Shown in pieces: positions 11,333 to 21,750 of a stretch of DNA of 64,000 nt (positions are counted from its first letter, which is position 1; every line of letters starts with the position of its first letter). The notes below the pieces were generated by a model. The model was not told the DNA's origin and ran no database searches. It worked only from the letters and a program-made list of their open reading frames with translations. Source of the DNA: Pseudo-nitzschia pungens (taxonomy: Eukaryota; Bacillariophyta; Bacillariophyceae; Bacillariales; Bacillariaceae); assembly GCA_037355855.1 (NCBI GenBank), contig CM074761.1, positions 1,240,001-1,304,000 on the forward strand. Direction: 5' to 3'. The translations under genes and the position numbers were made by a program.

Positions 11333-12354
11333 ACGATGCTAGCATATAATAATTGTCTTTTTGTACTTGTCATAAATAATTGTTCAACGTTCTTAAATAC
11401 CAAGTACAGTAAAATTTTTTTGAATGTTGTATGGTAATCTTACCGATGCGTATAACCCTCAATAGGTAATTACTACTAGTAACTACTTGTAATACCGATG
11501 CGTACCGTACGGTACGAATAAGCCTTCCTTGTAATCATTTTAATGTTGGAAGAAATAATTTGACCGAACTCCATTCAAGACCAACGGGGGTTGCAGTCAA
11601 AGTTGAAAACTTCTGCAGCCAGCGAAATCCCAGACCACATGTTAATACTGTACAGTACTAGTAGTTCTATTTTGGTCGCTTTGTACTAGGGGGTACTTCG
11701 GCCTGCATACGTTCTCAAGTTGAGTGAACAGCAGATACAAAATTGTCGTCTCTTTGATAGAGGTCCAGGAGGAAATGAAACCTTGTTCTGGTTAACGCTG
11801 ACAAGCTATCCACTCTCGGTGCGATACATTTTGAGCGATATACATAAAGGTGATGTGTTAGCATACTCTGCTATCATCCGTACTATTTCACTATACGTGA
11901 CTATCACCTACCTAGTGTCATTCTCATACCAGTGTTGTGGTCAGGTCTATTGATGATTGTTCTCACCGCGCGCACCTCAAACAAGCGACCAATACCTGCT
12001 AAAATTAAACACAACCAACAGTTGAATGATGAAATGAACGAGGAGAGCATTCCAACCCAACCCAAACTTAGTAGCAACAATTGTGTTCAACTAAGTTTGT
12101 TCATCAAAACCAGCATCAGTGTGCAATGAATTTACTTCCAATACTTTTACAGTTATCACTAGTTTCTTCTCTTTTTATTCACAATCTTAGTTCTATCCAA
12201 AACAGCCGGATAAACTGAAGGAATATTGCTGAACATATTACGAAAAACGCTGAAAATTGGCGCTACCTAAACTCTTCCCAAAGACAAGACACTTGCACAA
12301 GTCAAGGCTCCCATGTACCCCAAAACAAGATATATCGAAGTTTCAAACTTCTTT
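11333..12354. other. Intergenic, no supported gene
   Basis: AT-rich, with TACTAGTA and GTACGGTAC words (11480-11520, 11650-11690). The open frame at 11720-11953 has no recognisable features. Confidence 0.45.
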
Positions 12355-15300
12355 TTAGTTCATATCAACAGAGCCAGCATCTTCGTTGGACTCGTTGTTC
12401 TCTTCAGCAACGGAGTCCCTAGCAGATTCCTCGGCATCACTAACTCTCCTTGTGAAAGGAGAAACAGTTTTCTCTTTCAATCGTCGACCTCTCCCTGGTT
12501 GCCGAAAATTTCCTTCTTCTGTGTCATTTTTGTTTTGATCTCGAATGGACTCGGCGGTACCGGTCCCAGCATTTCGATCGTAAGCGACGAGTTTCTTTTT
12601 TGTTGTCGACATTTCTTGCTGTTGGTCTTGGTCAAGTTTTGTGTCAGGTGCTTCCACGCTAAATTCCCACAGCTCTTTCGGTTGAGGATTCCCACCGTCG
12701 TATAAGAAAAGTTTCTTTTTCCCTGGTTCCGATCCCGACGGCGTTGATTCATTCGGTACGGAGCTCGTTATTGTCTCGTTTTTCGCACTTAGATTATCTG
12801 GCTCATCTTCCACGGGTTCTAAAGAATGCTCTTCGCGGAATAGCTGAGTCTTGTCTTTGGTGCTGCTTGATACAGTAAGAGGAATCACACCTGTTGGTCT
12901 AGGCAAGGCGTCTGGATCAAAGTTTTCCATCGTACTGGATTGAGCACCTCTGCTTCTCTTTACTTTCGCACTAGGATCCTCAGTACGGGTGCTATTTGCC
13001 TTGTCGTCGCTAGGAAAATGAGCAGCAGGAGTCCATCCATCAGACGAGCTACCGGCAGCATGAGCAATGGAAGCAGGGAGCTTCGTCTTTTCTTCTTCGT
13101 CTTGCACAGGTCTGGCGCCAGCAGGGTTTTCGTTTGGAATAGACTGGACTTGTTTGTACTCAAACGGCTTGTCCGCGGGTGTAGGACGGGTCTTTTGTTC
13201 AGTTTCCGGGTTCATGCTAACGGAGGACGGCCGAACCAAACGTTTTCCTTCATCGATCCTGTTAATCCCGTCCACATTGACCACTGAAGGATTCGATGTA
13301 GCAACTGCTGGTTGAACAGCATTCCAATCAGGTGCACTATCCATCAATGAAACGGACGCTTTGACATATCTTTGTTTCTTTCCTTCATTAGACGGTTTTT
13401 CTTCCTTTCCGTTTTTAATCTTTCCACTGTTAGTATTCACATCCTGTTTCAAAGAGACAACAACCCTGACAACGGAAGGATTTGAAGTAGAAAGTGCTGG
13501 CTTGACTGCATCCCAATCTGGTGCATTCTCCATCAACGAGGAAGAAGGCCGAACGTACTTCTTCTTCTTCTTTGACTCCTTTGAAGCTTGTTTTTTTGTT
13601 CTACCTTTTGTCAAGTCAACAGTTAAGACAGAAGGGTTGGAAGTTGTCATAGGAGGTTGAACTGCATCCCAGTCTGGTGCATTCTTCATTAATGATCCAG
13701 AAGGTTTAATATACTTTTTTGTCTTCGAGTCTCCCGGAACAGACTCATCCTTTGTTCCCTGTATTGATTTCTTATCATCAACATTAACAAAAGTAGGGTT
13801 CGAAATTGCTAAAGGAGGCTCTGCCGCATCCCAGTCCGGCGCGTTTTCCATCAACGAAGAAGAAGGCTGAACAAAGGTTTTCTGGTGTTCCTCCGCCACA
13901 GATTGATCTTTGCTTTCTACCTTTGGTTTTGGCGCTTTTACATTTACAACAGATGGGTTCGGGGATGTTGTCGCAGGCTTTACAGCATCCCAGTCCGGTG
14001 CGTTGTCCATCAACGAAGCAGAAGGTTGGACATACTTCCTCTGTTTGGGATTATCACTTTCAGACTTCGCCTTGGCTTCTCTTACTTCTCTTGGTCCATG
14101 AACAGTCACAACCGAAGGGTTGGAAATTGTCGAAGCAGGTTCGACAGCGTCCCAGTTTGGTACGTTATCCATCGAAGAGACGGAAGGCTGAACGTACTTC
14201 TTCTGATTGACATTCTTAGTTTTTCCCAACTCCGGACTTTCCATTGCATCTTCCGGACTTTGTTCAATCTCTTTCTTCGACTTTCGTGCATCGAATTTCA
14301 CAGCAACAGGATTCGAAACAGAGAAAGCCGACTGAACTGCGTCCCAATCTGGTACACTATTCATCAACGAAGTAGACGGACGAACGTATTTTTTTTTCTT
14401 CGATTCTCCGACGGCGTGCTGACCTTTCCCTTGTCCATTATCATTGCTGTCAGGATTGTGGTTTTTAACGTTTACAAACGTAGGATTTGTTGTCGTCGCG
14501 GTAGGGTTCGCGGCATCCCAATTTGGGACATCATTCATGACCGAAGTTGAAGGTTTGACATAACGCTTCTTTTTCGAAGCACGGACTAGACGAGGTTCGT
14601 TGAAGACCTTGCGTTTGTCACCGTCGGGGTAGATCGTCTTGGACTTTGGAGTGTTATTCTGCGACTTATCTTCTACGGTGGCACCCGATTTTGGATCCAC
14701 AAGTCTTTGTGACTTTGTTTCTATTTTGACTTCAGTGGGCGAAGAAGTTGCACGTTTGTACCCATACATCAGATCATCCATTGCGATACTACCAGTACCG
14801 CCTGGTGCCACTTCAGGCTTGACAAGTCTTTTCGGCTCTGTTCCATCGGAGACTTTGTCGTCAGAACTTTTAAAGCCAGTATTCTTTTGCTTCTGCTTTA
14901 CTTCAAGGGGAACAGCTATTGGGCTTGACGCAGCTTGAGTTGCACCATACATTAAATTGTCCATAGGACTGTTCTCTGTAGAGGTGGGAATCCCAACATT
15001 CTTTTTCGGATTCAAGTTGTCAAGAGTGACAGCTGTGGGACTTCCTGTGGCTTGCTTTGAGCCGTACATCAAATTGTCCATGGCATCAGCATGGGTAGTA
15101 TTGGGCATTCTAACAAGTTTCTTTGTTTTCGATTCGATAGGGATGGAGGTAGGAGCATCGGATGAGCGTCCGGAGCCGTACATAAAGTCTTCTGTGCTAG
15201 TTGCTCTAGTAGTGAAAGTTGGCTTCACAAGTCGTGTGGGTTTCACCTCGAGAGGCACAGACGTAGGATTACTCATAGAAGCACTGACTCCATACATCAG

Positions 15301-17037
15301 GTCAGTAACTGACTCATCTTGCACATTTCTTGCTGCCGTTTCCGGTGAAACTAGACGAGGACTGCCAGGCGACAAAATGTTTTTTTTATCTGAGATAACA
15401 GAACCAATCTTTGGTCTCACGAGTTTTCTCTTTTGTGTCTTTTCCCTTTGCACGTTCGCTCGAACCAGCTTTGGTCCTTCCCCTTTCTCCAACGCCGGAG
15501 AAAAAACCGGAGAAACCAAACGAGTACTTTCAGTAGAGGAGCTCTTCTCCTTCTGCGCATTTGCTCGAACTAGCTTCGGCCCTACCTCCCTTGGACGAAC
15601 AAGGTTGGGTCTGACTAACTTAGGTCCTTGCGTTTTTGCTTTCACAATGTTTGGTCTCGTTAGCTTGGGTCCATTATCTTTTGCTTTCATAAAGTTCGGT
15701 CTTACCAACTTCGGTTCAATTTCAATGGAAGAAGACGAGGGAGACGCGGGGACGGCTCTGACCAGACGCTGTTCTCCTTCTTTCGTATCGTCTTCTTCAG
15801 AGACGTCGGAACGAGAATAAAATCTCAGCTCTCCTTCGGGTTCCTCTTCCGGTTCCTTGACAATGGACGAGTCCAGTCTTACGAGGTTTGGTTCATCTTT
15901 GTCTTCCTCCTCAGGTTTCCTCACTATTGAAGACGATAGTCTAACTAAGTTCGGTTCGTCTTCGTCGTCGTCAGTTTCTGGCTGTCGAACCATTGAAGTC
16001 GATAGTCTGACCAGATTCGGTTTCTCATCGCCATCAAGTTCAGGCTGTTTGACCATTGAGGTCGACAGTGGAACTAAGTTGGGTTCGTCAGTGTTCTGAT
16101 CGGCGTTCTCAACAGTGATCTCATTAGCATTGTTGTCGAACTCAATTTCCTCGTCCTCCTCGTGATAATCATCATCATCGTAATAGAAATCATCGCGTTT
16201 ACGTTCCTTCCGCCTTCTGATACGTTCCTCCTCAGCAATATCTGCAGCTGTAAGAGGTTTTGCTTTTGATCCACCTGAAATCAAAGCCTTTGCAGCATCT
16301 TGGCTTCCAGATGTATTCGATCGCGCCATGACAAGACGTTTCTCTCTCGGTTTGTTTTTTAATTCGACCCTGAGATCTTCTCCGTATGCCTCTCGACCAA
16401 GTCCTCCGATATTGTTTTGTCTGTTTCTGTGCTTTTTCCTACCAGAACGCCATGGTTTGATGATTTTCTTCTTTTTCCCCTTGAAAGCATCTACCCCATA
16501 GGCTGCAGACGCCGTAGCGTGTCTCACAAGAACACGTTCTTTGGGATCTTTCAATTCCAAGTTCACACCGCCTACAGTCGATGTTGTTGCCTTGCGCTCG
16601 TTGGCATTAGCTCCAATTCCTTCATTAGTGCTTTTTGGCCTCACCAAGCGTGGTTTCTTCGTCTGGGGTCGTTGCTGCGTAGTGTTTGGAGGTGAGGATG
16701 AGGCCGATCCCTTCTTCTGATGCGGGACCAGTCTTTTCTCGTTCGAACGACGCTGGTGTTGACTGCGATCGTCTTCTAAAGGGTCGGTTTCCATCCCGTT
16801 CATGAACAAGACGGTGGTGCTGGTGCCTACAATCGCACTAGTGGCACCTGAGTTGGTTGTAGTTTTTGTCAGCAGCGGTTTTGACCTCTCGACCAACGAC
16901 GGATTTCGAATGCGACCCAAATAACTCTGAAATCCGTATGTCGTCTCCAGCGCCATCAAATCGAGTATCACAGAAAGCAGCAAGCATGGGAATGTTACTG
17001 CCATCATTGTCAACCTCGACGAGGAAACATTCTTCAT
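12355..17037 (-). CDS. Large intrinsically disordered, multi-family tandem-repeat protein, probably plastid- or secretory-targeted
   Basis: Single exon, 1560 residues from the first ATG (17037). The N-terminus MKNVSSSRLTMMAVTFPC followed by LLLSVILDLMALETTYGFQSY looks like a signal peptide with a Gly-Phe cleavage motif followed by basic residues, similar to diatom bipartite plastid signals; a plain secretory signal is the alternative. The rest is low complexity, rich in K, P, S, D and E, with no globular domain I recognise. Four repeat families follow in order: PNLVRLSTSMVRQPE-type (about residues 317-396, four copies), GPKLVRPN-type (439-546, about six), LMYG...SPT-type (572-762, five) and YVRPSxSLMxxAPDWDAV-type (821-1242, eight). 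A basic motif of the type (L/Y)VRP links all families. An acidic run (FYYDDDDYHEEDEEIEF) precedes the first family. Function unknown; the design suggests a multivalent scaffold or linker. Confidence 0.85.
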   Translation of the reverse strand: MKNVSSSRLTMMAVTFPCLLLSVILDLMALETTYGFQSYLGRIRNPSLVERSKPLLTKTTTNSGATSAIVGTSTTVLFMNGMETDPLEDDRSQHQRRSNEKRLVPHQKKGSASSSPPNTTQQRPQTKKPRLVRPKSTNEGIGANANERKATTSTVGGVNLELKDPKERVLVRHATASAAYGVDAFKGKKKKIIKPWRSGRKKHRNRQNNIGGLGREAYGEDLRVELKNKPREKRLVMARSNTSGSQDAAKALISGGSKAKPLTAADIAEEERIRRRKERKRDDFYYDDDDYHEEDEEIEFDNNANEITVENADQNTDEPNLVPLSTSMVKQPELDGDEKPNLVRLSTSMVRQPETDDDEDEPNLVRLSSSIVRKPEEEDKDEPNLVRLDSSIVKEPEEEPEGELRFYSRSDVSEEDDTKEGEQRLVRAVPASPSSSSIEIEPKLVRPNFMKAKDNGPKLTRPNIVKAKTQGPKLVRPNLVRPREVGPKLVRANAQKEKSSSTESTRLVSPVFSPALEKGEGPKLVRANVQREKTQKRKLVRPKIGSVISDKKNILSPGSPRLVSPETAARNVQDESVTDLMYGVSASMSNPTSVPLEVKPTRLVKPTFTTRATSTEDFMYGSGRSSDAPTSIPIESKTKKLVRMPNTTHADAMDNLMYGSKQATGSPTAVTLDNLNPKKNVGIPTSTENSPMDNLMYGATQAASSPIAVPLEVKQKQKNTGFKSSDDKVSDGTEPKRLVKPEVAPGGTGSIAMDDLMYGYKRATSSPTEVKIETKSQRLVDPKSGATVEDKSQNNTPKSKTIYPDGDKRKVFNEPRLVRASKKKRYVKPSTSVMNDVPNWDAANPTATTTNPTFVNVKNHNPDSNDNGQGKGQHAVGESKKKKYVRPSTSLMNSVPDWDAVQSAFSVSNPVAVKFDARKSKKEIEQSPEDAMESPELGKTKNVNQKKYVQPSVSSMDNVPNWDAVEPASTISNPSVVTVHGPREVREAKAKSESDNPKQRKYVQPSASLMDNAPDWDAVKPATTSPNPSVVNVKAPKPKVESKDQSVAEEHQKTFVQPSSSLMENAPDWDAAEPPLAISNPTFVNVDDKKSIQGTKDESVPGDSKTKKYIKPSGSLMKNAPDWDAVQPPMTTSNPSVLTVDLTKGRTKKQASKESKKKKKYVRPSSSLMENAPDWDAVKPALSTSNPSVVRVVVSLKQDVNTNSGKIKNGKEEKPSNEGKKQRYVKASVSLMDSAPDWNAVQPAVATSNPSVVNVDGINRIDEGKRLVRPSSVSMNPETEQKTRPTPADKPFEYKQVQSIPNENPAGARPVQDEEEKTKLPASIAHAAGSSSDGWTPAAHFPSDDKANSTRTEDPSAKVKRSRGAQSSTMENFDPDALPRPTGVIPLTVSSSTKDKTQLFREEHSLEPVEDEPDNLSAKNETITSSVPNESTPSGSEPGKKKLFLYDGGNPQPKELWEFSVEAPDTKLDQDQQQEMSTTKKKLVAYDRNAGTGTAESIRDQNKNDTEEGNFRQPGRGRRLKEKTVSPFTRRVSDAEESARDSVAEENNESNEDAGSVDMN
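13310..14575 (-). repeat. Eight PDWDAV-type protein repeats (51-64 residues each)
   Basis: The core reads K-Y-V-(R/K/Q)-P-S-x-S-L-M-x-x-(A/V)-P-(D/N)-W-(D/N)-A-(V/A), followed by about ten residues ending SNPSVVNV and a variable Lys/Ser/Glu-rich spacer. PDWDA codons recur at about 13320, 13510, 13663, 13828, 13987, 14149, 14341 and 14515, so spacing is 153-192 nt. Cores are far more conserved than spacers. Confidence 0.9.
14750..15320 (-). repeat. Five LMYG-type protein repeats
   Basis: Each unit is (D/N)-(L/F)-M-Y-G, a short variable part, S-P-T-x-V, then (E/D)xK and usually LV-(K/R)-P. Cores start near 15300, 15182, 15068, 14950 and 14768. Confidence 0.85.
15400..16090 (-). repeat. PNLVRLSTS (four) and GPKLVRPN (about six) protein repeats
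   Basis: 15840-16090 encodes four E-P-N-L-V-x-L-(S/D)-(T/S)-S-(M/I)-V-(K/R)-x-P-E units separated by acidic spacers. 15400-15720 encodes GPKLVRPN / GPKLVRAN units with short Lys/Gln-rich spacers. Confidence 0.85.
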
Positions 17038-17824
17038 TTTTCCTGCTTTGAAACCCCTTTTGATTCGAAAAGGCTTTTCACCGGGAAACAAAAGGATGGT
17101 TTCTCGTAGATTCGTGTTCCCTTGTGTTGTTTAATCTCTTTCTCTTGATTTCATAGAAACAGGGCCGCTCGTTCCAAATGCTTTTGATTCGGGGCCTTCA
17201 ACTTCAGTTATTGTCCCTGACGATTTATTCGAAGAACGAAAGTCTCAAAAGTGTAAGTGTTGACACGAAGTGACACACAATGGGAATGCTCTGTGCAAAG
17301 AACACAGCCCATTGCATGTACCGGTCTGTAGCATGTTTTAATGTTTCAAAAAAGCAGTACATTCTCTATCAACGGTTTGCAACGACATCGTCTATGGAAT
17401 GGTCCTATTGGTTCTTTCGTGTCGTACTGTGATAACTGATAACACAGTAAATCTTACGAGTAGATATGTACGTACTGTACGAAGTTTCAATCCTACCAGT
17501 AATTTACCGTAGAAGAATGAATACCGAAGCTTCCCGCGGATAATGAAGTTCTGATTATCGTACGGCATCGAATACGTAAGGTTTACCGGACCGTATCTTG
17601 TCATCATGCCAGCCCTCTCAAAATCAATTTTCGGTACCGGTAAGCTTACGTTCTAATCGTAAGGTTACCGGTATTGACCGCCGAAAGCGAACAGAATGTC
17701 AAGTTTGGGCATGATAAAATAAAAATATTGGATGATGACGTAAGCGTTGCCTATCGCTAAAGACATCAACACGAAGATTTTCCTGTTCTAGTGCACGTAT
17801 TGACCGGTACATAAGTTACGTAAG
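17038..17824. other. Intergenic upstream of the repeat protein
   Basis: Presumed promoter and 5' leader of the repeat protein (minus strand) up to about 17400, then DNA rich in GTAAGGTTACCGG words (17570-17680). No supported gene. Confidence 0.45.
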
Positions 17825-17827
17825 ATT

Positions 17828-18519
17828 GAGTCTGCGGGAAATCATATTTTTCTACAGTTCGTCCTCCAAAAAACATGTGTTGAGGGAATCGAAACTACAT
17901 TTAAGGGGAAAAAATGAAGAAATTCCCGCAGAAGCAGAAAAATTCCCGCAGAATCCAAAAACGCTCCCGCAGAATCCAAAAACGCTCCCGCAGAAGCAAA
18001 AAACGCTCCCGCAGCTGAGGGAAACGAAAAAAATTCCCGCAGACACCAATTTTGAACAAAAAAAAATTTGGTGTCTGCGGGAAAAAAAAAAATTCCCGCA
18101 GGCTGCGGGAAAGTGCCCAAAAAACTGGACCAGCATATAAAAAATCGGAGCAAGCTTAAATACACTGGATCAAGCTTAAATACACTGGATCAAACTAAAA
18201 AAAATGGAGTAGCGGAGTTTTGGCGAGCTTGTTCCTACGAATCGCTCGCAGCATTAAAAACATTCCCTTAGCCTTCAGAACGTTCCCGCAGAAGCAAAAA
18301 ACGCTCCCACAGAAGCAAAAAACTTCCCTCAGCTGCAGGAGTTTTTGATTTTTAGGGAGAAACGGTAATTCTTGAAGGAAAATTTTTACAATCGGGAATT
18401 TATTTTTTTTGCTTCTGCGATTTCTTCATTTATTTTTTTCCCTTAAATGTAGTTTCGATTCCCTCAACACATGTTTTTTGGAGGACGAACTGTAGAAAAA
18501 TATGATTTCCCGCAGACTC
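17828..18519. mobile_element. Non-autonomous DNA-transposon-like element (MITE) with 80-bp perfect terminal inverted repeats
   Basis: The left end GAGTCTGCGGGAAATCATAT and its following bases (17828-17907) are repeated in exact reverse complement at 18440-18519. ATT flanks both ends (17825-17827 and 18520-18522), fitting a 3-bp target-site duplication. The inside carries no transposase. It holds many TCCCGCAGAAGC/GCGGGA words, a second palindrome (18034-18083, arms GCAGACACCAA) and a duplicated 'gatcaagcttaaatacactg' unit near 18150-18190. Perfect arms imply recent movement or arm-to-arm conversion. Superfamily not assigned. Confidence 0.8.
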
Positions 18520-18522
18520 ATT

Positions 18523-19434
18523 GGGTGCAAACGGTGTAATCTTCGTAATCTTACAAGACTTTTCCGGTGAGACGTAGCCCAACATTTTCCCGAGCGTAGT
18601 ATTTTTCTTCAAGGAGTTCATCAAATGAGTTCTGAGTTCCAACAGAGTTTGAGCTTAGTAGGAAACAATTGAAATGTACGAAGTACAAATAATTATTATG
18701 CTTGTTGTCAGCAACCACAGCATCCTTTACAATGTCGATAGCTATGTCCATGAAACAACAATTCTAGTAAGGCTTACCGTAGGATACCCGTAAGGTTATC
18801 CAGCACTGCTGTTTTTCGTTCCTTCAACTAATTTGAGATGGTCCGTTCGTGCTTTTACGAGTGCTTGTACTGTAATTCTTACCTCGTACAAGGTAAAATA
18901 CGAAGTAAGATTCACGAGGTAACTTAGTTCGTAGGGTAATAAGGCTTAAAGCTATTAGATGTTGTATTCTCAAAGCGGGTGTATTTACTAGTTTCCCGTG
19001 GCCGCCATTTTACTGATAGACTACCAGACGTTTGAACGAATCTTGACCATCCCTCATGTGTTGTGCACGAATGAATCTCGTAGAAATACACATCTGTCTG
19101 TCCCTCGTCAATCCAATTCCTTAACCAATCGAAATGCCTCTTTCACCTTCTTTTTTTTTCCAATCGTATCGTAAACAATGACTATTGATTGTCACTTACC
19201 GGCGATGATGCAATGTTACAACCACGTACCGGTAGCCGTACGGTAGTAGAAGAATCATGTAAACGTGCACGCACCGGAGCCACTGAATTTTCTCTCGACT
19301 TTCTCTGCCTGCATTTGCGAGAACGATTGCTTTTTCTCCTTTTTTTTACCTCTCCCGTCTTGGTCATAATCTTGTTTAATCGACAGAACAAAACATAAGT
19401 TTAATTCATTCGGCAAGCTAATTTAACTCTCAAA
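18523..19434. other. Intergenic, promoter side of EFL
   Basis: 18530-19000 is AT-rich with dispersed words. 19130-19434 is pyrimidine-rich (several T/C runs) and probably contains the core promoter and 5' UTR of the EFL gene. No TATA box could be called with confidence. Confidence 0.45.
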
Positions 19435-20805
19435 ATGGGTGAAAAGGAACATTTGTCTTTGGTTGTCTGCGGACACGTCGATGCCGGTAAGTCGACTACT
19501 TGCGGTCACTTGATTTTCAAGCAGGGAGGAATCCCCGAGCGTGAGATGGCCAAGCTCAACGAGCTCGCTGCCGAGAAGGGTAAGTCCTCCTTCGGTTTCG
19601 CGTACTACCTTGATACGTGCAAGGAAGAACGTGACCGTGGTGTTACCATTCAATGTAACACCAAGGAATTCTTCACCACCAACTACCACTACACCATCGT
19701 CGATGCCCCTGGACACAAGGATTACATCAAGAACATGATCACCGGATCCGCAACGGCTGATGTTGGTATGCTTTTGGTTCCTGCCGAGAAGGGAGGTTTC
19801 GAAGCCGCCATTGCCAAGGCCGATGCCAAGTTGGGAGTTGATGAAGGTCAAACCCGTCAGCACGCCCGTCTTCTCTACCTTTTGGGAGTTGAACAAATTC
19901 TTGTTGGAATCAACAAGATGGACTCCTGCAACTGGTCCGAGGATCGTTTCCAGGAAATCAAGGAGGAATTCGTGAAGATGCTTCAAATGATCGGTTACAA
20001 GCCCAAGAAGGTTCCCTTCATCCCTTACTCTGGATTCCACGGAGACAACTTGGTCGAGCCTGTTGACCCCGGAAAGTGCTCGTGGTACAAGGGATGGTCT
20101 GCCAACCGTACCCCTAAGAAGGTTGTCACTGGTATGACCATCGTCGATGCTCTTGATAACTTCATCACTCCTCCCAAGCGTCTTCCCGATGCTCCTCTCC
20201 GTCTTCCTGTTTCCAACATTTACAACATTAAAGGAGTTGGCCAAATTATTTGCGGAACCGTCGAACAAGGAACTCTTCGACCTGGTGACCAAGTTGGATT
20301 TGTTCCTTCCAACCTGAAGGGAAAGAAGATCTTCTCTATCGAACAACACAAGAAGGTTCTCGAGTCCGCTGGACCCGGAAACTCTGTTGGTCTCTCCATC
20401 AAGGGTATTGCCAAGGACGAGAAGGTCAATCCTGGTGACATCATCTACAACGAGAAGGACGGAGAACTCAAGCCAATCAAGTCCTTCACTGCCTTGGTTG
20501 CTGTTCAAGAGCATCCTGGTGTGCTCAAGCCTGGATACTGCCCTATCATCTTTTCCCGAACTGCCAAGGTTGCGTGCAAGATGACCAAGATCCTCTGGAA
20601 GATGGGAAAGAAGACTGGAGGTGTCAAGGTTGAGGAACCCCCTGAGCTCGCCCAGTTCGAGAACGCCGAGGTCGAGTTCGAACCTACTGCCCCTCTTTTC
20701 GTCGAAGAATTTGCTAAGTGCGCCGCCCTCGGACGATTCGCTGTCATGGACTCCAACAGATTGAAGATGCTTGGAAAGGTCTCTGCTGTTGTACACAAGG
20801 AGTGA
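19435..20805 (+). CDS. EFL: Elongation factor-like GTPase (EFL), the eEF1A replacement
   Basis: Single exon, 456 residues, full length. GTPase motifs are intact: GHVDAGKST (P loop, about residue 14), DAPGH and NKMD. The sequence is EFL rather than canonical eEF1[21 protein letters not shown] replaces the usual [30 protein letters not shown] replaces the YAWVLDKLKAERERG-type block, and the effector region continues [19 protein letters not shown] seven-residue-scale insertion ([20 protein letters not shown]) sits where eEF1A has a shorter link. EFL delivers aminoacyl-tRNA to the ribosome in lineages that lost eEF1A; diatoms are known to be patchy for EFL and eEF1A. Codon use is strongly biased (AAG, GGA, CTC/TTG), consistent with high expression. 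Confidence 0.93.
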   Translation: MGEKEHLSLVVCGHVDAGKSTTCGHLIFKQGGIPEREMAKLNELAAEKGKSSFGFAYYLDTCKEERDRGVTIQCNTKEFFTTNYHYTIVDAPGHKDYIKNMITGSATADVGMLLVPAEKGGFEAAIAKADAKLGVDEGQTRQHARLLYLLGVEQILVGINKMDSCNWSEDRFQEIKEEFVKMLQMIGYKPKKVPFIPYSGFHGDNLVEPVDPGKCSWYKGWSANRTPKKVVTGMTIVDALDNFITPPKRLPDAPLRLPVSNIYNIKGVGQIICGTVEQGTLRPGDQVGFVPSNLKGKKIFSIEQHKKVLESAGPGNSVGLSIKGIAKDEKVNPGDIIYNEKDGELKPIKSFTALVAVQEHPGVLKPGYCPIIFSRTAKVACKMTKILWKMGKKTGGVKVEEPPELAQFENAEVEFEPTAPLFVEEFAKCAALGRFAVMDSNRLKMLGKVSAVVHKE

Positions 20806-21554
20806 ACATCTTCATATCATGCTGGGATGTCAAAGGAAAAGAAGTATGGATGGATTCAACATCTCTACGGACACTTAATACGAAATTAAGCTAAGCTAAT
20901 TACTTTAGAGTAAAAGGGTTTAACTGCAGAATTCGATTCATGTTTTCTACGGTTTATGGACAGGTCGTTGATCATCACGTTTCCAATCTTCTTTTCCGGA
21001 AGTGGATGAGCATTGGTACATCAGCAGATTGTTGGTCCCATTTTAGTAACCGGTAAGTTACTGAGTAAACCTTAAACCTTACTCATCGTACTTCGTCGCA
21101 CGACTCGAAAACACGGGAGCGCAAGTCCTGTTGTTTGCTCACTCGAACCCAGCTGTTGGGATGAAAGTAAAAACCTTACGGGTACGTACGTAATGGTTCG
21201 TCTGACCAGTTGCATCTGCCAGTAAGTTACGGTAGTAATTGCATTGAAGTATTTTCTCATCGCCTTAAACTTTTTTTTTTTTTTTTGGATTCTACGGGGA
21301 CTAGCAATTGAAGTCAAGATCTGCATGTCTATTCATCGTGTTATATATATGATACCGTAGACATGTGTTCGACGATATTTTATTGTGCTGCTGCTTATAC
21401 AAAAAATCTGTTCACACATCAGGACGTTTGTTCATTAACAATGTTGCCCATTGATTTGTGTTGAAACTCAATAACCCATTTTGTCTTGCAGTTTAAAATA
21501 ATAAACCTTTGGTGTTGCTGCCATTTTTGCAAATTAATATGCCAGGTATGCACC

Positions 21555-21677
21555 ACCGGTTTGAAACCGATTGTACCCGTTTAAAACCGGTTGCAGTAAT
21601 TACCGGTTTGAAACCGGTTGCAGTAATCTTACCCGTATAAAACCGGTTGCAGTTACCCGTTTAAAACCGGTTGTACC
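21555..21677. repeat. Tandem array of ACC(G/C)GTTTRAAACCGGTTG units
   Basis: Five units of 20-29 bp, each with a near-palindromic core (ACCGGTTT-AAACCGGT) and a variable tail such as GCAGTAAT. Copies differ at the fourth base (ACCG/ACCC). Confidence 0.85.
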
Positions 21678-21750
21678 AGGTTACCGTGCATGTGCCACGT
21701 CACAATTAATGTAATAAACCATGTGTTTATTTATTTCGGGAATCACTCAT

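Noticed and set aside
13361..16099. Several plus-strand frames of 80-290 residues
   Set aside because: All are antisense to the repeat protein and arise from its repetitive, biased codons.
17826..18165. Open frames of about 100 residues on both strands inside the 17.8-kb element
   Set aside because: They follow the TCCCGCAG word array of a transposon-like element and have no independent protein features.
19423..20796. 457-residue open frame antisense to the whole EFL gene
   Set aside because: It mirrors the biased codon use of EFL (third-position C/G), which suppresses antisense stops. Low-complexity Leu/Ser/Gly composition and no domain.
21555..21677. CRISPR-like array
   Set aside because: Units are contiguous and palindromic with no unique spacers, and the host is a eukaryote.
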